A stretch of DNA of 64,000 nucleotides from Membranipora membranacea (Eukaryota > Bryozoa > Gymnolaemata > Cheilostomatida > Membraniporidae): contig OU612065.1 in NCBI GenBank assembly GCA_914767715.1, positions 6,448,001 to 6,512,000 on the forward strand. The letters run 5' to 3'. A program made the position numbers and the translations under genes. Positions 12,101 to 23,900 of the stretch are shown piece after piece. The notes beneath the pieces are model-generated. The model was given only the letters and a program-made list of their open reading frames with translations. It was not told the DNA's origin and made no database searches. Each line of letters begins with the position of its first letter. Within the stretch, counting starts at the first letter, position 1.

Positions 12101-15100
12101 CAAATAGGCACATGCTAGTGGTTTCAATCTGTTTCAGGCTTTGGGAACCCTTGACTTAGTATCTTACCCTGAGCAAATACATGCTTGCACATCTAAACTC
12201 ATTGCTTCATAATAGAGTGCTGAGACGTTTATTTTGAGGGTTCAAAATAAACCATCCATCAGATCACCACAGCATCCCAAAAGTCTGTGTTGATTCATAG
12301 CTGGGAGAAAGAATACAGAGATGTTCATTGTGATTTTGTTAAATTTCCAACAACTAAATCCAGTATTAATCCATATTATACAGGCTTTTAGACACAGTCA
12401 CTATGCATTACAAGAGCTGTGTAAACCCGACACATCGCTGTGTACTGTTGTGGATGTTTTGCGGCTCTGCTCGAAGGCATGTGTGGTAAAGAGAAAATTT
12501 AATGTAGCTGGAAAACTGATCAAACACGCTGTTAGCATAGCATCGTGAGTATTCGATATTGTCTACAGTGTATGGATGATAATATTGTAGTTGTTGATAA
12601 TTGTTATGTGCGTTATTATTTAGAAATTCTCCTGGGTAAGAATAGCAGTTTTCGCATAAGAACTTGTAAGTGGCACATAAACATAGTTATGCTTAAAAAA
12701 TTTCCTGAGGAACTTATTCTCACTGAGAGACCATTGGTGAGCTAAGGTAAGTACAGTGAAGCCTAACATCCTATGTAATGTGGGCAGTCTATTATTGAGC
12801 GGACATATATAATTAACCTGAAAGGTACGTTTTTTGTTTTTCAGTGAGTATTTTGGAGAGAATCACCCTAAATATGCAGATACCCTGATAGACTACGGCT
12901 TTTATTTACTGAATGTCGACCACATAGTATCATCTGTGTTTGTCTATGAGGTAGGTCCAGGGTTATGGCATAGGCCTGATTTTCCAACTCATTATTTTTC
13001 TGAACAGCAGCTCTTAAACTTGAGTCCTTTTAAACTTGTCGTATCAAAAAACTTGTTGCTAGGTTTGAAAGAATGAAAGAATATGAAAGAATGAAAGAAT
13101 ATGGATGACTTGACCAAACTTGTTTTGATGATTGATCCAATTTCATATTGTAGAAAGCTTTGGCAATCAGGGAAGAGATATTTGGAGGGAATAATCTTCA
13201 TGTAGCCATAGCCAATGAAGACTTGGCATATGCTTACTATGTACATGAGTATAACTCAGGTGACTTCATAAAAGCTACGTGAGTATTACTGCTGATATTC
13301 TTGTGGTCCCAGTTGAATAAGACTTACCATGTGTTTTATATGACATCTCACTACATTCGTACCTACCTAGGCGTGCAGATAATGGTCTAACAATGCTTCT
13401 TTTCTCTCCTTAGTATTCAACTGGCGACGAGGGTCACATAATACTAATAGACAGTTTTCTGAGCTCTTATTTATGCCTAAAGTTGGAGTTGTCCTCTCTC
13501 CAGTTTGGTACTTTTAACCCACGCCGAATAGGAAAAACCTGCTTGTAAAGATACTCATCAGCCTTACAAAAACAAACTAAAATTCATTATGTAACAAACC
13601 CATGTATTATGTATTCAAATTAAAAGTTCTTTTGTTTCACCAGCTTAAGCTGGAGACTCGTTTCAACTACAAACTAGTTGTCACTGCTCTCATCTGCAGG
13701 ATTAGGTTCAGTCCGATTTCAGGGGACAATAGAGTGATTTACTCTTCAAACAGGGGATCCAGGGTGCAGTATTGTGTCGAGGAGTGTATTTGTTGCAGCT
13801 TCTGGCCACCTCCCAACATCTTTATGGGGCGTTGGCTGTCCGTGATTGGTCTGGGGGGGATTTGGGCCCGCCCTGGTCTTTGTGTTGGTGTGTTCCCTGT
13901 ATATCTGGCAAAACTTATCTTGGTTCAGTGTAATTTTACATGTGAAAGAAGGCAGTTCACTTTATTATGAACTCAGATCAGTTAGATCAAGATATTATAT
14001 ACAAAAGCAGTTTAGAGGAAAAAGGCAAAAGGTATGAATATTAACCTTATCATTTTATTGCAACATGCATTCCTCATTCAAGGATTAATTATATTATATT
14101 ATATACCTTGAATTGTGTAAAGGCTTAATCTGACACCTTATTATTGTAAATTTTGGAAATAACACTTTATTTTAAAAGCTGTAAGTAAGAGTATAAAGTT
14201 GACTTTTTGAGAACTGTGTTATGCGTTTATATTACATAGTCATATAGTCATTGTTTGTGTAAATCTTTTATAGATTTCACGGTGTGAATCTCGGTAAAGC
14301 TCGACAATAAATGTTATAAATTGTACGACAAAAGTCCAAGTTCCATCAGTAAAAATCCCAAGTCACAAAATCCACTAAACTGAAAGCCTAACGATAGGGA
14401 ATCGTTAAACTGCTGAAAGAGGGTTATCCTGAAAGCCAGTTATGTTAGGATAAAAACGGGTTTCAAAATCATTGGAGGCTTGAATGTTGATAAATCCTAA
14501 TTTTAGCAACGAAACTCATGAAAATTTCTGCCAAATTGTCCGCAAAACAGGCAGAAAAAGCTATAATTGACTATCCAAATACTAAAATTATTTCCCAAAC
14601 TATATCCACATGAGTTTTCAATGTTGCAGATTATGAATCAAAAATAGTTTTTATCCTATTATAAGCGGCTTTTAAGATTTTCCTCTTCTCAGCACGTTTT
14701 TCCTCTGCGGCGTGGGTTAAAAGTACCAAACTGGAGGACAACTCCGAATTGAGGCCTAAATCAGAGCTCGGAAAACTGTCTATAAGATCACATGTAAAAC
14801 TATTTTTTTCACTTTTTCACATAAGGATTCTTATTAGCTGAAACTGAAAGTATTTATGTGTTATGAATGTGGTCATTGAACTACTGTCACAGAAATGTTT
14901 CTAGATAGACAGTTGTCTGAGCTCTTATTTATGCCTCAATTCGGAGTTGTCCTCCCTCCAGTTTGGTACTTTTAACCCACACCGCATAGGAAAAACCTGC
15001 CGAAAGAGGGTTATATCGATAACCGCTGACGTTAGGATAAAAATGAGTTTTGATTCAGAGTCTTCACCATTAAAAACCCTGTGAGAAAGGGTTTCCAATT

Positions 15101-17440
15101 CATTGGAGGCTTGAATGTTGATAAATCTTAATTTTAGTGGCGAAACTCATGGAAAATTCTGCCAAATGGTCCGCAAAACAGGCGGAAAATGCTATAATTG
15201 ACTATGTCCGTATGAGTTTTCAATGTTGCAGATTCCGAATCAAAAATAGTCCTTTTATAAGCGGTTTTCAAGATAACCCTCTTTTCAACACGTTTTTCCT
15301 ATACGACATGGGTTAAAAGTACCAAACTGGAGAGAGGACAACTACAAACTGAGGCCTAGTTCAGAGCTCAGAAAACTGTCTATTAAAAAAACCCACACGA
15401 ACTCTCAAATTTTTTTGCACTGCGATCGCCACTACTTGATGGTGTTACTATGACTGCGATATTATTTTGACATTACAGAGACAATGCTATGAAAGCCATC
15501 TGTATACTCAGTAAAATTCTACCTTCATATCATCTATTACTCGCATCATCAAAAAGAGTCAAAGGTATGTGTGCACCCAATACATCAACCCCCCCCGAAT
15601 AATGACACGAAGACAGGCATAGTAAAAACAACAACTGGCGATTAATATATTGAACATTTGTTTAAGTGCTCAAACGGTGCAAGATGCTGGTAGAGGCATT
15701 TCATTATCAACCATTTTGGGGAAAGGGGTTGATAATGAAATGCCTCTACCAGCATCCCGCCACTGTTTGAGCATTTAAACTAATAGCATATTAATATAAC
15801 GCTTTTCATTGCAAATATTTGACATTTCTAAATCAAATGTTATCACAGGTTATGATGCAAACTAGTGAAAGTCTCACTTTGTCAATTGAAATGTGAGGAA
15901 ATACACATATCATCTATTATGAAACTGAAACATCCGTCTGTATTATATATTAATTATAAATTATTAACGTTACATATTTCACCCGCACTTCAACATCTTA
16001 TATAAAGCTTCTCTTTTTTTCAGCAATTTCAAAATTCATTAATTCATTGTTTTAACACAAATGGTCACCAGCATGAGTTATGTGATTTTATCAATTTTCA
16101 CTGGGAGCAAATATCTTGTTGATGCTGACTCATGTTGTATTGTTACATATGTTGGCAGCTCTTGTGTTGGAGGAAGTGGCTATTGACAGCAGAAATGACT
16201 CAGAGCGTCAGGAGTATTTAGAGGAAGCTCTTAGTCTACACAAGGAATCTCTATCGCTAGCAAGAAGGGCATTCGGAGAGAATAACGTTCAAACCGCAAA
16301 GCACTATGGAAACCTTGGCCGCCTCTATCAAACCATGCACCTATGGGGAGTATGTACTTTGAAATATCAATCCCCATGACAACAGCCCTAAGATTGGAAA
16401 CATATTTTATAGCTCGTAGTCTTAGTCTAGAACCACATCATTGTGTATATAATTTGAATTAAGATTATGTACACATATGGCCAATGGCAAGGTGACACAA
16501 TTTTAATTCAGAGAGTTTGTGACAAACTCACTGGTGAGTGGAGAATACATGTAGAACATCAGTAATGTGTAGGAGTTGTCTGCCTATAAGTGAAGAGAGG
16601 ACAACTATTCAATGACATAACCCATTAATTATCTATATTTCACTTCAGCAAGCAGAAGAGATGCATCAGAAAGCTATCAAGATAAAAGAGCAGCTACTTG
16701 GCCTCGAGGATTATGAGGTGGCTCTAAGTGTTGGTCACTTAGCCTCTCTCTATAACTATGATATGAAAAAATACTCGGAAGCTGAACAGCTTTACAAAAG
16801 ATCCATAGATATCAGTAAGTGTCTAAGTCCAGCTGATAATACATATATATTCATGTGATTGAGGTTAGCGATAGATCTGAGATTTCATGATTTTCTATAT
16901 CCTGCCTTTTTATAGTAGCACTTTCGTTCCAGGTATATCTGTATTCAACTCAACTAAACTTGATTATAAAGTGCACTAGGATAGCAGTACATATAATTTT
17001 ATGTCAAGTTTACACATTGTATTTTTTGCTCAGGTGTGAAGCTATTTGGTCACGGTTATAGCGGCTTAGAATATGACTACCGAGGATTGATAAGACTGTA
17101 CCATGAGACAGAAAATCCTGATCAGGCTACTGTATATATAGATAAGCTCTCATCATGGGCTGTTCTCAGAGATAATCAAGAAGAAGCTCTCACTGACCCT
17201 CTGGAGTTTATTAATCTAGAAGACAAACCAGTATCCAGTAGTTACAGGTCATTCATAAAACAGAGTGAGGATTTACATCCAAACATTAATGAGACTCACT
17301 CATTACTTGATCTGCCCTCTCTTGGCAAAGACTGGCATTGTCCTAAACCCTCCACAAACCACACGGATAGTACTGGTGTACCTATGGTTGTTAGCTCCTG
17401 TAATCACCCAATACCGGAAACTTCCGACAAGCTGGCATGA
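9132..17440 (+). CDS. APPBP2: Amyloid protein-binding protein 2 (TPR adaptor)
   Basis: A tetratricopeptide-repeat adaptor; the vertebrate protein binds the tail of amyloid precursor protein and acts as a Cul2 E3 substrate receptor. Twelve exons: 9132-9260, 10139-10227, 10803-10960, 11177-11300, 11729-11900, 12384-12544, 12845-12950, 13154-13278, 15479-15564, 16159-16349, 16649-16814 and 17034-17440. All phases agree, giving 637 aa, longer than the human protein (585 aa as I recall). Diagnostic stretches are RLLRVQNGNC, LLFAKSNYEQ, HPKYADTLIDYGFYLLNVD, LLLASSKRVK, QTAKHYGNLGRLYQ, EDYEVALSVGHLASLYNYD and GYSGLEYDYRGLI. The last exon adds a Ser/Pro-rich tail with no clear vertebrate counterpart. 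The start at 9132 (MPDILNNKTLYNAAL) aligns with the family's N-terminus; a 5' non-coding exon is possible. A polyadenylation hexamer lies at 17752. Confidence 0.94.
10374..10504. mobile_element. Palindromic MITE, family 2 (copy in APPBP2 intron 2)
   Basis: The terminal inverted repeat AGTCTAAGTGCTCAGA is matched at the right end by TCTGAGCACTTAGACT. An inner inverted pair sits around the centre (AGCCACTC / GAGTGGTT). Its ends closely resemble those of the element at 15660-15780 (GTTTAAGTGCTCAAAC), so the two are probably one family. Non-coding. Confidence 0.7.
11541..11618. repeat. Dispersed repeat, copy 1 (APPBP2 intron 4)
   Basis: Shares CATGCTGCTGGG and GCCATGAGGAGGTTGTACTA, and weaker flanking similarity, in the same orientation with 43089-43166 in an HGSNAT intron. 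The repeat probably extends left but I cannot fix its ends. Type unknown. Confidence 0.6.
13450..14780. mobile_element. Foldback element A (TA-flanked), carrying a nested insertion
   Basis: Its ends are GACAGTTTTCTGAGCTC and the inverted GAGCTCGGAAAACTGTC, flanked by TA on both sides. The arms contain GGAGTTGTCCTCTCTCCAG, GGTACTTTTAACCCACGCCG and their reverse complements. Compared with elements B (14908-15380) and C (53454-53961), this copy is about 860 bp too long; the excess lies between direct repeats of CTGCT. It lies in the same APPBP2 intron as element B. Confidence 0.85.
13544..14409. mobile_element. Nested insertion inside foldback element A
   Basis: CTGCT occurs at 13539-13543 and again at 14410-14414. 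In the empty sister element C the corresponding site reads GCTGAAAAGAGG with no insert. The 866-bp insert begins TGTAAAG and contains an AT-rich TATA-like zone near 14090-14110 and an AATAAA near 14307. A 5-bp duplication and a TG start would suit a solo LTR, but the right end is not CA, so the class is open. A plus-strand frame at 13602-13970 shows no recognised domain. Confidence 0.55.
14908..15380. mobile_element. Foldback element B (TA-flanked, non-coding)
   Basis: A 473-bp element with long inverted arms: GACAGTTGTCTGAGCTC on the left, GAGCTCAGAAAACTGTC on the right, TA at each border. The interior (TTCATTGGAGGCTTGAATGT and onward) matches the interior of elements A and C. No transposase frame is visible. 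TA target sites are typical of Tc1/mariner-type transposition. Confidence 0.88.
15660..15780. mobile_element. Palindromic MITE, family 2 (copy in APPBP2 intron 9)
   Basis: An almost complete 121-bp palindrome. The ends are GTTTAAGTGCTCAAAC and GTTTGAGCATTTAAAC. The inner arms TGCTGGTAGAGGCATTTCAT and its inverse flank a short loop. A half-length copy of the same sequence is at about 25890-25950, and a degraded relative is at about 61040-61130. Confidence 0.85.
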
Positions 17441-17946
17441 TAAGAATCCCGTGACACCTGTTAAGTATCCCAACAACAGGTAACTCCCATGTTCTGTTTC
17501 AATAACTTAATATCCTTATGCTCAACGTATGTTTGGTTGTGAGTTGCATCTCTGCCAGGAAAAGGAAAAGAAATTTAGCTTTGCTTATCAAGCCTTAAAT
17601 GTGCCCCAAGATTGAAGTCCTAGAGTTCCTTTATTTCAACAACAATTCATTACTTTGCCGCAGGATGGCCTTTGATTTGTTGCAATTTCTTACAGCATCC
17701 TCTATACTCACAAAATTTTACATTCTTTTATTACAATTATATAAAAAAGATAATAAATCTATTGGCAATCAATGTTGGCATAATGTTGTAATACAACCTT
17801 GTCACACCTGATCTCTATGATTGATCAGCGTCACGTTGAAATCTATCTCAGCTGTTCCTGAAATACATTGCAACTAAATCTCACTGGTTGAATATATGAT
17901 ACAAAAATACAAGTGCTCGGATAAATGCTTATGTGATGATGCGCTA
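17441..17946. other. Convergent 3' region between APPBP2 and the coiled-coil gene
   Basis: Holds the two 3' UTRs. AATAAA at 17752-17757 could serve APPBP2 on the plus strand. TTTATT at 17630-17635 could serve the minus-strand gene, so the two transcripts may overlap at their ends. No other gene is seen. Confidence 0.5.
17752..17757 (+). other. Possible APPBP2 polyadenylation signal
   Basis: AATAAA about 310 bases after the APPBP2 stop codon, in the convergent 3' region. Confidence 0.5.
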
Positions 17947-20900
17947 CTATAGTCTACGGATAGGGTCTAGTTTTGGAGAGCCGAATTGTCTGGGGTTTGC
18001 TGATGGATCATACGACTGACTTGGTCTGTATGGATCTGAGGGATAATCATGTAGCACCATATTCTGTGTCCTGGCAAATCCATGTTCTGCTTCTCTCAGT
18101 CTTGTTTGTAGATCCTGTCTCTCCCTGGCCCATGATCGGGAGTTTTCTGTTAATGTTCTCTCAAGGGTGGTAACACGACTCTCAGCCTTTTCTAACTGCT
18201 CATATAATCGAACTTTTTCTGTCTCTGAAGTACCCTGGTTCTGTAATTGTATAACACATAAAACCAATAAAAGCCATAGCAGATTGTTTGGTGCAGGTGT
18301 GTTTAGTTCAATATTATTTCACCAATTTTGATCTTATCAGGTGACAAAAGTTGATCATAATTTCAGATGCACTTGGTACCCAAGTGTTTATCCATCTGAG
18401 AGATATTTTATATTCTTTAATCTTTTGGTGGATTAGTGATTGGTCATTAGGCTTACACCCTGCAGGTCAATAATGAAGGAATTTTGGGTTAATCATAATG
18501 AACTAGAGCTTATCCTCTCATTAATTTTATCAAGGGGTATGTATGACACTTGATTGGGTCCTTAAAGTTTTCAAAGACCATATTTGGGTAAAGTGATAAG
18601 GCTAATGTTTTGTGAGATATAATAATACTTTTTGTTGGTGAGATCATTGGGTAAGGGCCGACATGCTATTGTAACAAGGTACGATACAAATTGTGTAATC
18701 TATGCTGTTATTGTGTGTACAGTATAGGCTGGCACCGACTGGCTATTGCTAATGAAGCTTACTCTCTCAAAGAATAGATACCCATCAATAACATACATAA
18801 TAACTTAGCGTACATAACATACCCTTTGCTGCTGAAGCTCATCTCTAAGTCTCTGGTTTTCTCCATTTAGTGCTTTTGATGAATCGTCCACATTGAACTT
18901 TTTACTCTTGAGTACTTTCTCCATGTTCTCTATGACTTTCTCCTGATGAAGACAGGCCTTCTCAAGGCGTGTCACTTTACCAACCTTCTCCTAAAATAAT
19001 GCTCAGGTTAGTATTCACTATGCTGATGCAAAATGACTAGTAACATAACCAATCATGCAATCATACCATTTTGATGGTCTAGTAAAAAGCACCTCTTTAT
19101 GATGAACACGTTGGGATCAACCTGTTTAGAAAATTATCTTGCTGTCCTTTTTCAATATACCCGAGCTTACGATTTCGGTTTAATAAATAATGAGAGAAAT
19201 TTTTTTCTCTGAAACACATATTTTACCTGAAGGCGTTGCATGTGTTGCGCTTGTTGCATATGGGCTTGTTTAACTTCCTTGAATTTCTCGGCTCTTTCGT
19301 TATATTTGATTATCTCCACTTGCTGTTTTTGTACCTTGTCCTTTAGCTCAGTATTTTCTGTAGACTGTGTTTGTACTCTCTGTTTTAGGGTCATATATCG
19401 TACAATAAGCTCATTCTTATCAATGGCGTCAAAATCTGATGCTGATGTTGCCATCAATTCCTTCCGTGTTTCGTCATACCTGTGAAAACACAGATATATT
19501 GATAGCTACATTCCAAGTATCCAGCAATTTGAACAAAACTAAAAATCTGAACCTCAATATTGACTGCTATTGATGTTTCTTTAACCAGATTATACCAAAC
19601 GAATGGTTTGTTATTAACATGACCAGATATTCAGATTTCCAGATTCATCGCCTCAGCGTAGGCATCGATCATTAATAAATATAACATTTTATTATAACAA
19701 TCACACTATCTGTGAGTAGGGGTGGAACGGATCAGGGTTAGGCAACCTCGGATCGGATATCGGATCGGTCCATAAATTCAACCTCGGATCGGATCCGGAC
19801 CCGGATAACGCGTACAAACGCTAAATTTACCAGTCCCAGCAGCTGTACTTTTGCACCATAATATACATTTAAGGTCATTGAATACATGGATAAACACCGT
19901 AAACAATCTTTTTCCTGAACCATTACCCTAATTAAATTGTGCATATATCTGATTGGATATAATACTTTACAAGGAGCAACTTATCACTCAAACAGCCACG
20001 GCGCAAGGATCACACACACAGATTATTTGAAAAGATCATTTAATGAGTACAGAGATCTCTTGACTACGAGCATTTGTGCATAGACCCTCAACTTGCCAGA
20101 ATCACTCAAACCCCGATATTGATAATCACTGAGTTTGAATAAACTCCCTGCACCTATGTCCCAAACTCTCTACTGTGATTAGGATAGGAATTGTCCTCCT
20201 ACTTTGAAGAAGAGGATAACCTTGTACATTAAACTAGACAGTTTGTTACAAGGAATATCATTGGACAAGCATTGTGTCTTCACATTGATCTGGGTAAAGA
20301 TACTTCTCTCCTTTTCAGCAGAAAAAAACACATCCATCAAATTTAACCAGCAACAATATAGATTGCTATGAAAATGAGATAGGTATTGAATGCCTACTAA
20401 TCACCAATGAGTGCTTTCAGCCAAACTCAATTATCTAATCTGAACTACAAATTAATGACTATCATACTTCCTTCCTTGTCGTTTTTAGTGAGATAAATGA
20501 TGCTAAGTAAGTGTTGATTAAAAACGTATCATCTCGGATCAGACATAACACATATCCGATCCGGTTTGTGGTTGAATCCGAGGTCAAATATCCGAAATTC
20601 AACTCCAACCTCAAGAGGTCGTTCCACCCCTATCTGTGAGCTGTTGTGTTCTCATTAGAATTATAACTCAACAACAATTCTCTCGTCAATGAAACTCATA
20701 GAGGATCTTCCATATACATATCTAGTGAACTAGCCGCTATAAGCACATGAATCACCACTCTAATCACTGATGAGGGTGCTAAAACACACCTGCCCCCAAG
20801 GGTAGTCTACTTTAATGTCTTTTCCACAGGATGATGTGTTGTAGGCAACCAGCAAGAATGAAAAATAGTTATGTGATGTCATGTGATCAGTCAATTTTCC

Positions 20901-23900
20901 AAACCAGATAACTGATAACTAAAAGCTATTGCATCTCATTCTGAGATTTTTTTTGCTGTGCAGCAATGAGCAGATGCTGTTTGAAGGTTAGATATTGGAG
21001 CTGAGCAATGAAAAATGTTTGTGACATGAGTATGAGTATTGATATATTCATGGTGTTACTCATAGACGTGTTTTGTCTATGATATTACCTGTTGAGTTGG
21101 CGCCGCAGTGATGAGTTTTCATCTTCTATTTCTTGTATGTGGTCACGTAGTGTTAGGATATCTTTACCCATCTTGTGGACAGCTTGTCTGTAGTTGTCCA
21201 GCTCTTTCATCTGTGAATAAATGAAATTTTGGTATGGAGTAGCGATAGAATTTTAATATACTGGGAATCAGAAACAAATTATGGGGTTTGGTATCATTTT
21301 TGAATAATCTATAATCCTGGAGGTGGAGCTCCTCTGCCGATAGCTGCTGGAGCATTCCTGGTTAGTTCACTATCTTTCATCTATAATAGAAATCATTCTT
21401 GAACCCCTAGCCTAACCCAAACAAATAAACAGGATTATCGTGAACAGAATGCTCATATAATATTCTCAGGAGAAGGCTCATCGATAATAGATCTTCATTT
21501 TACCTGATGATCCAGTAATGTCATCTGTGTCTGTTCCAGCCTCTCATTATTCTTCTCCCTTCTCTTCGCCTGCTCTTTGCTCTCTTCATCATCCTCCTCT
21601 GTCTGAGGGGGCGGAGTCTTAGGCTGGGCTGGCTGCTCCTTCTCTGATGCAGCTGCTGCTGGTTTTCTGTTTGGGTCATAGAATATGTATTTGTAGTCTG
21701 GCAGCACATTTTCTATAGCATCAGGTGCTGGTAGTTCGCCCGAATCATCTTTCTACAAAATTGAGAAAGTATGCTAACAGTTTCAAGATGAAATACACAT
21801 ACCTCAATAATTGTGTCGCTCCTTTTATTGGTACCCACATGCATAGAGGTTTCCGAAATCATGACTAGAAATTTTTTAGAGTAACCAACCAACCTGAAAT
21901 GGAGTGTAGTACATTGTAGCCATCCTGATGATATCTTGAGGACTGTGCAATGCTTTATAAACGGCTAATTCCCACCTTATTTACATGAAAAACTGTTTTT
22001 TGAAAGCGTTTAATGGTTGCTGAAAAGTTCACTGCTCAAAGCTGTTAAGTCGTATTAAAAGGTCTATAACTGAAATCATGTGTGCTGACTGACATAATAA
22101 GAGATTAGGTGTTCTAAGGCCACACTGTTATGTCTTTGTATACATAGTTACTGGTACACAATGCAATTACACACAAGATAAGAGGGCAATTCAATTTGTT
22201 TTGTGATATCAGCACTGTATAAATTAGGTGCCCTCTAGTATTATAATGTTCAGACTGTTTATATAATGCTAGGCTTTTTTAAATTGCAATAGAGCATCTA
22301 CCAACACTATTTATCACGATCCACAGTTTCCAGCCAGGGTGTAATTGAGGAGTCTCTTGGTGTAATCCAATTTCAGTCTTTGGCACAAAGCTACATGGTC
22401 TATTCAAGGAGTAGTCCTTGGTCTAATTATGACGACCTCCTCCCTTAGTTACCCCTTCCCCAAACAAACGGTTATCTATCTAAATCTGTTACTAAATAGC
22501 TAATTGTAGTACATACAAAATTCTCTAATTTTCGAGTTAAAACCTCACCAACAGATATAATTGGTATAATTGAAGTGAAATTAAAACTTTAATCATTGCC
22601 ATACTATGAATAGAGTCAGTTCTATAAAAGTGTCAGAACTGACTGGAGTGCTCATCTGCTGTGATGCTCACTAAACATGCCAATTTTATAATCATTTATA
22701 TTTCAAGGTAAGATCTTCAACAAAAATTAGCAGAAATCTTTAGACAAGCTGCTAAACTAAATGAGACGACATTTTTCCCCCTCTCAGCTAGGTCTTATTT
22801 GACGCAGGTGCTTTGTGCAGGGAAGATACTATATATATACCCTTGCCTGCTGTCGCCAGCTACTCTTTTGTCAAAGAGGCAGAGGGGGTCCTTATACTGG
22901 GTATAATCACACAGTAAACCACCTGTATTTATGGTCCTGATCCGAACAGACCTAAACAAAAATGTACTTTTGCATTATGTGAAAGGGTATTTTCGAAACA
23001 CATATGGAATTGTCTATCAACAGGCCTGGCTCCATGATTTCGGATATGACAAATGATTGTGGGTTATTCCGATCTAAGGTTACTTTAAGTTTGTTTCAAA
23101 TAAGCCTAAAACTAATCTTAACTCACAAACTCATGCATCTCATATTATCAGATTTTTCATTATCTTAGCTTATACAGCCTTTATCATTCAGTCATTGATA
23201 TATATTCATATCAATGCATTCAGTAGGCAATTCACAATAAAGTAAGAGTTGTCCACCTACATGGTAATTGATCGTACACAAATCATCCAATCATACTCAA
23301 GATAAGATTTTGAATGATGATTTAGTTGAGCCGCTGTGTCATCCTATCGTTACAGAAGAGAAACAACAATATGTAAATAATAAATAGGAAAAGATTTCAT
23401 GCCAGCAGAAATGGTAGGTCAAGCAGCTATTTTATCACATACACACAATCAGATTGAGGATCAGCTGAATCTGAAGAGTTTATGTAGTTGATTTAACTTG
23501 TTGATGGTATTGGGAATATAATAAGTTTTACATTTTTGCCAAGTCATAAAAATGATAATAATGTATGTTAATGGTAATAATATGTTTATATTTTGTCAAT
23601 GTTTGTTTTGTAAATTTTGTTGAAGCAAGGCCAGGGGTTTACCCAATGAACTCCCTTTCATTGGTTTATCAACTCCCTCTTCCATGTAAAGCACATAGCT
23701 CTACTGCTAACCCAGGGTCTCTTGCAAAATGTTTGACCAAGTCCAAGGAGCAAAAGAACATGCCAACAAACATACTGCTTGCATTCAACAACACGAGTAA
23801 AAAAGAAAGGGTACCTCTAACTCCTTTCATTCAAGCAATGATTCTAGCTTTGATTCAAGTAGTAGTTGACCCTTATTGCTGTAAATGACCTGATGTGATA

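Noticed and set aside
13602-13970. 122-codon plus-strand open frame in APPBP2 intron 8
   Set aside because: It lies wholly within the insertion in foldback element A, has no recognised domain, and overlaps other frames of equal length; no support as a gene.
21300-21355. Coiled-coil-looking minus-strand peptide MLQQLSAEELHLQDYR between two exons of the coiled-coil gene
   Set aside because: No donor site in a compatible phase was found, and the flanking exons (21752-21504 and 21210-21089) join directly in phase 0.
23565-23888. 107-codon plus-strand frame with a hydrophobic N-terminus
   Set aside because: Could mimic a secreted peptide, but it has repeat-like content (AATGAACTCCCTTTCATT) and no family resemblance or splice support.
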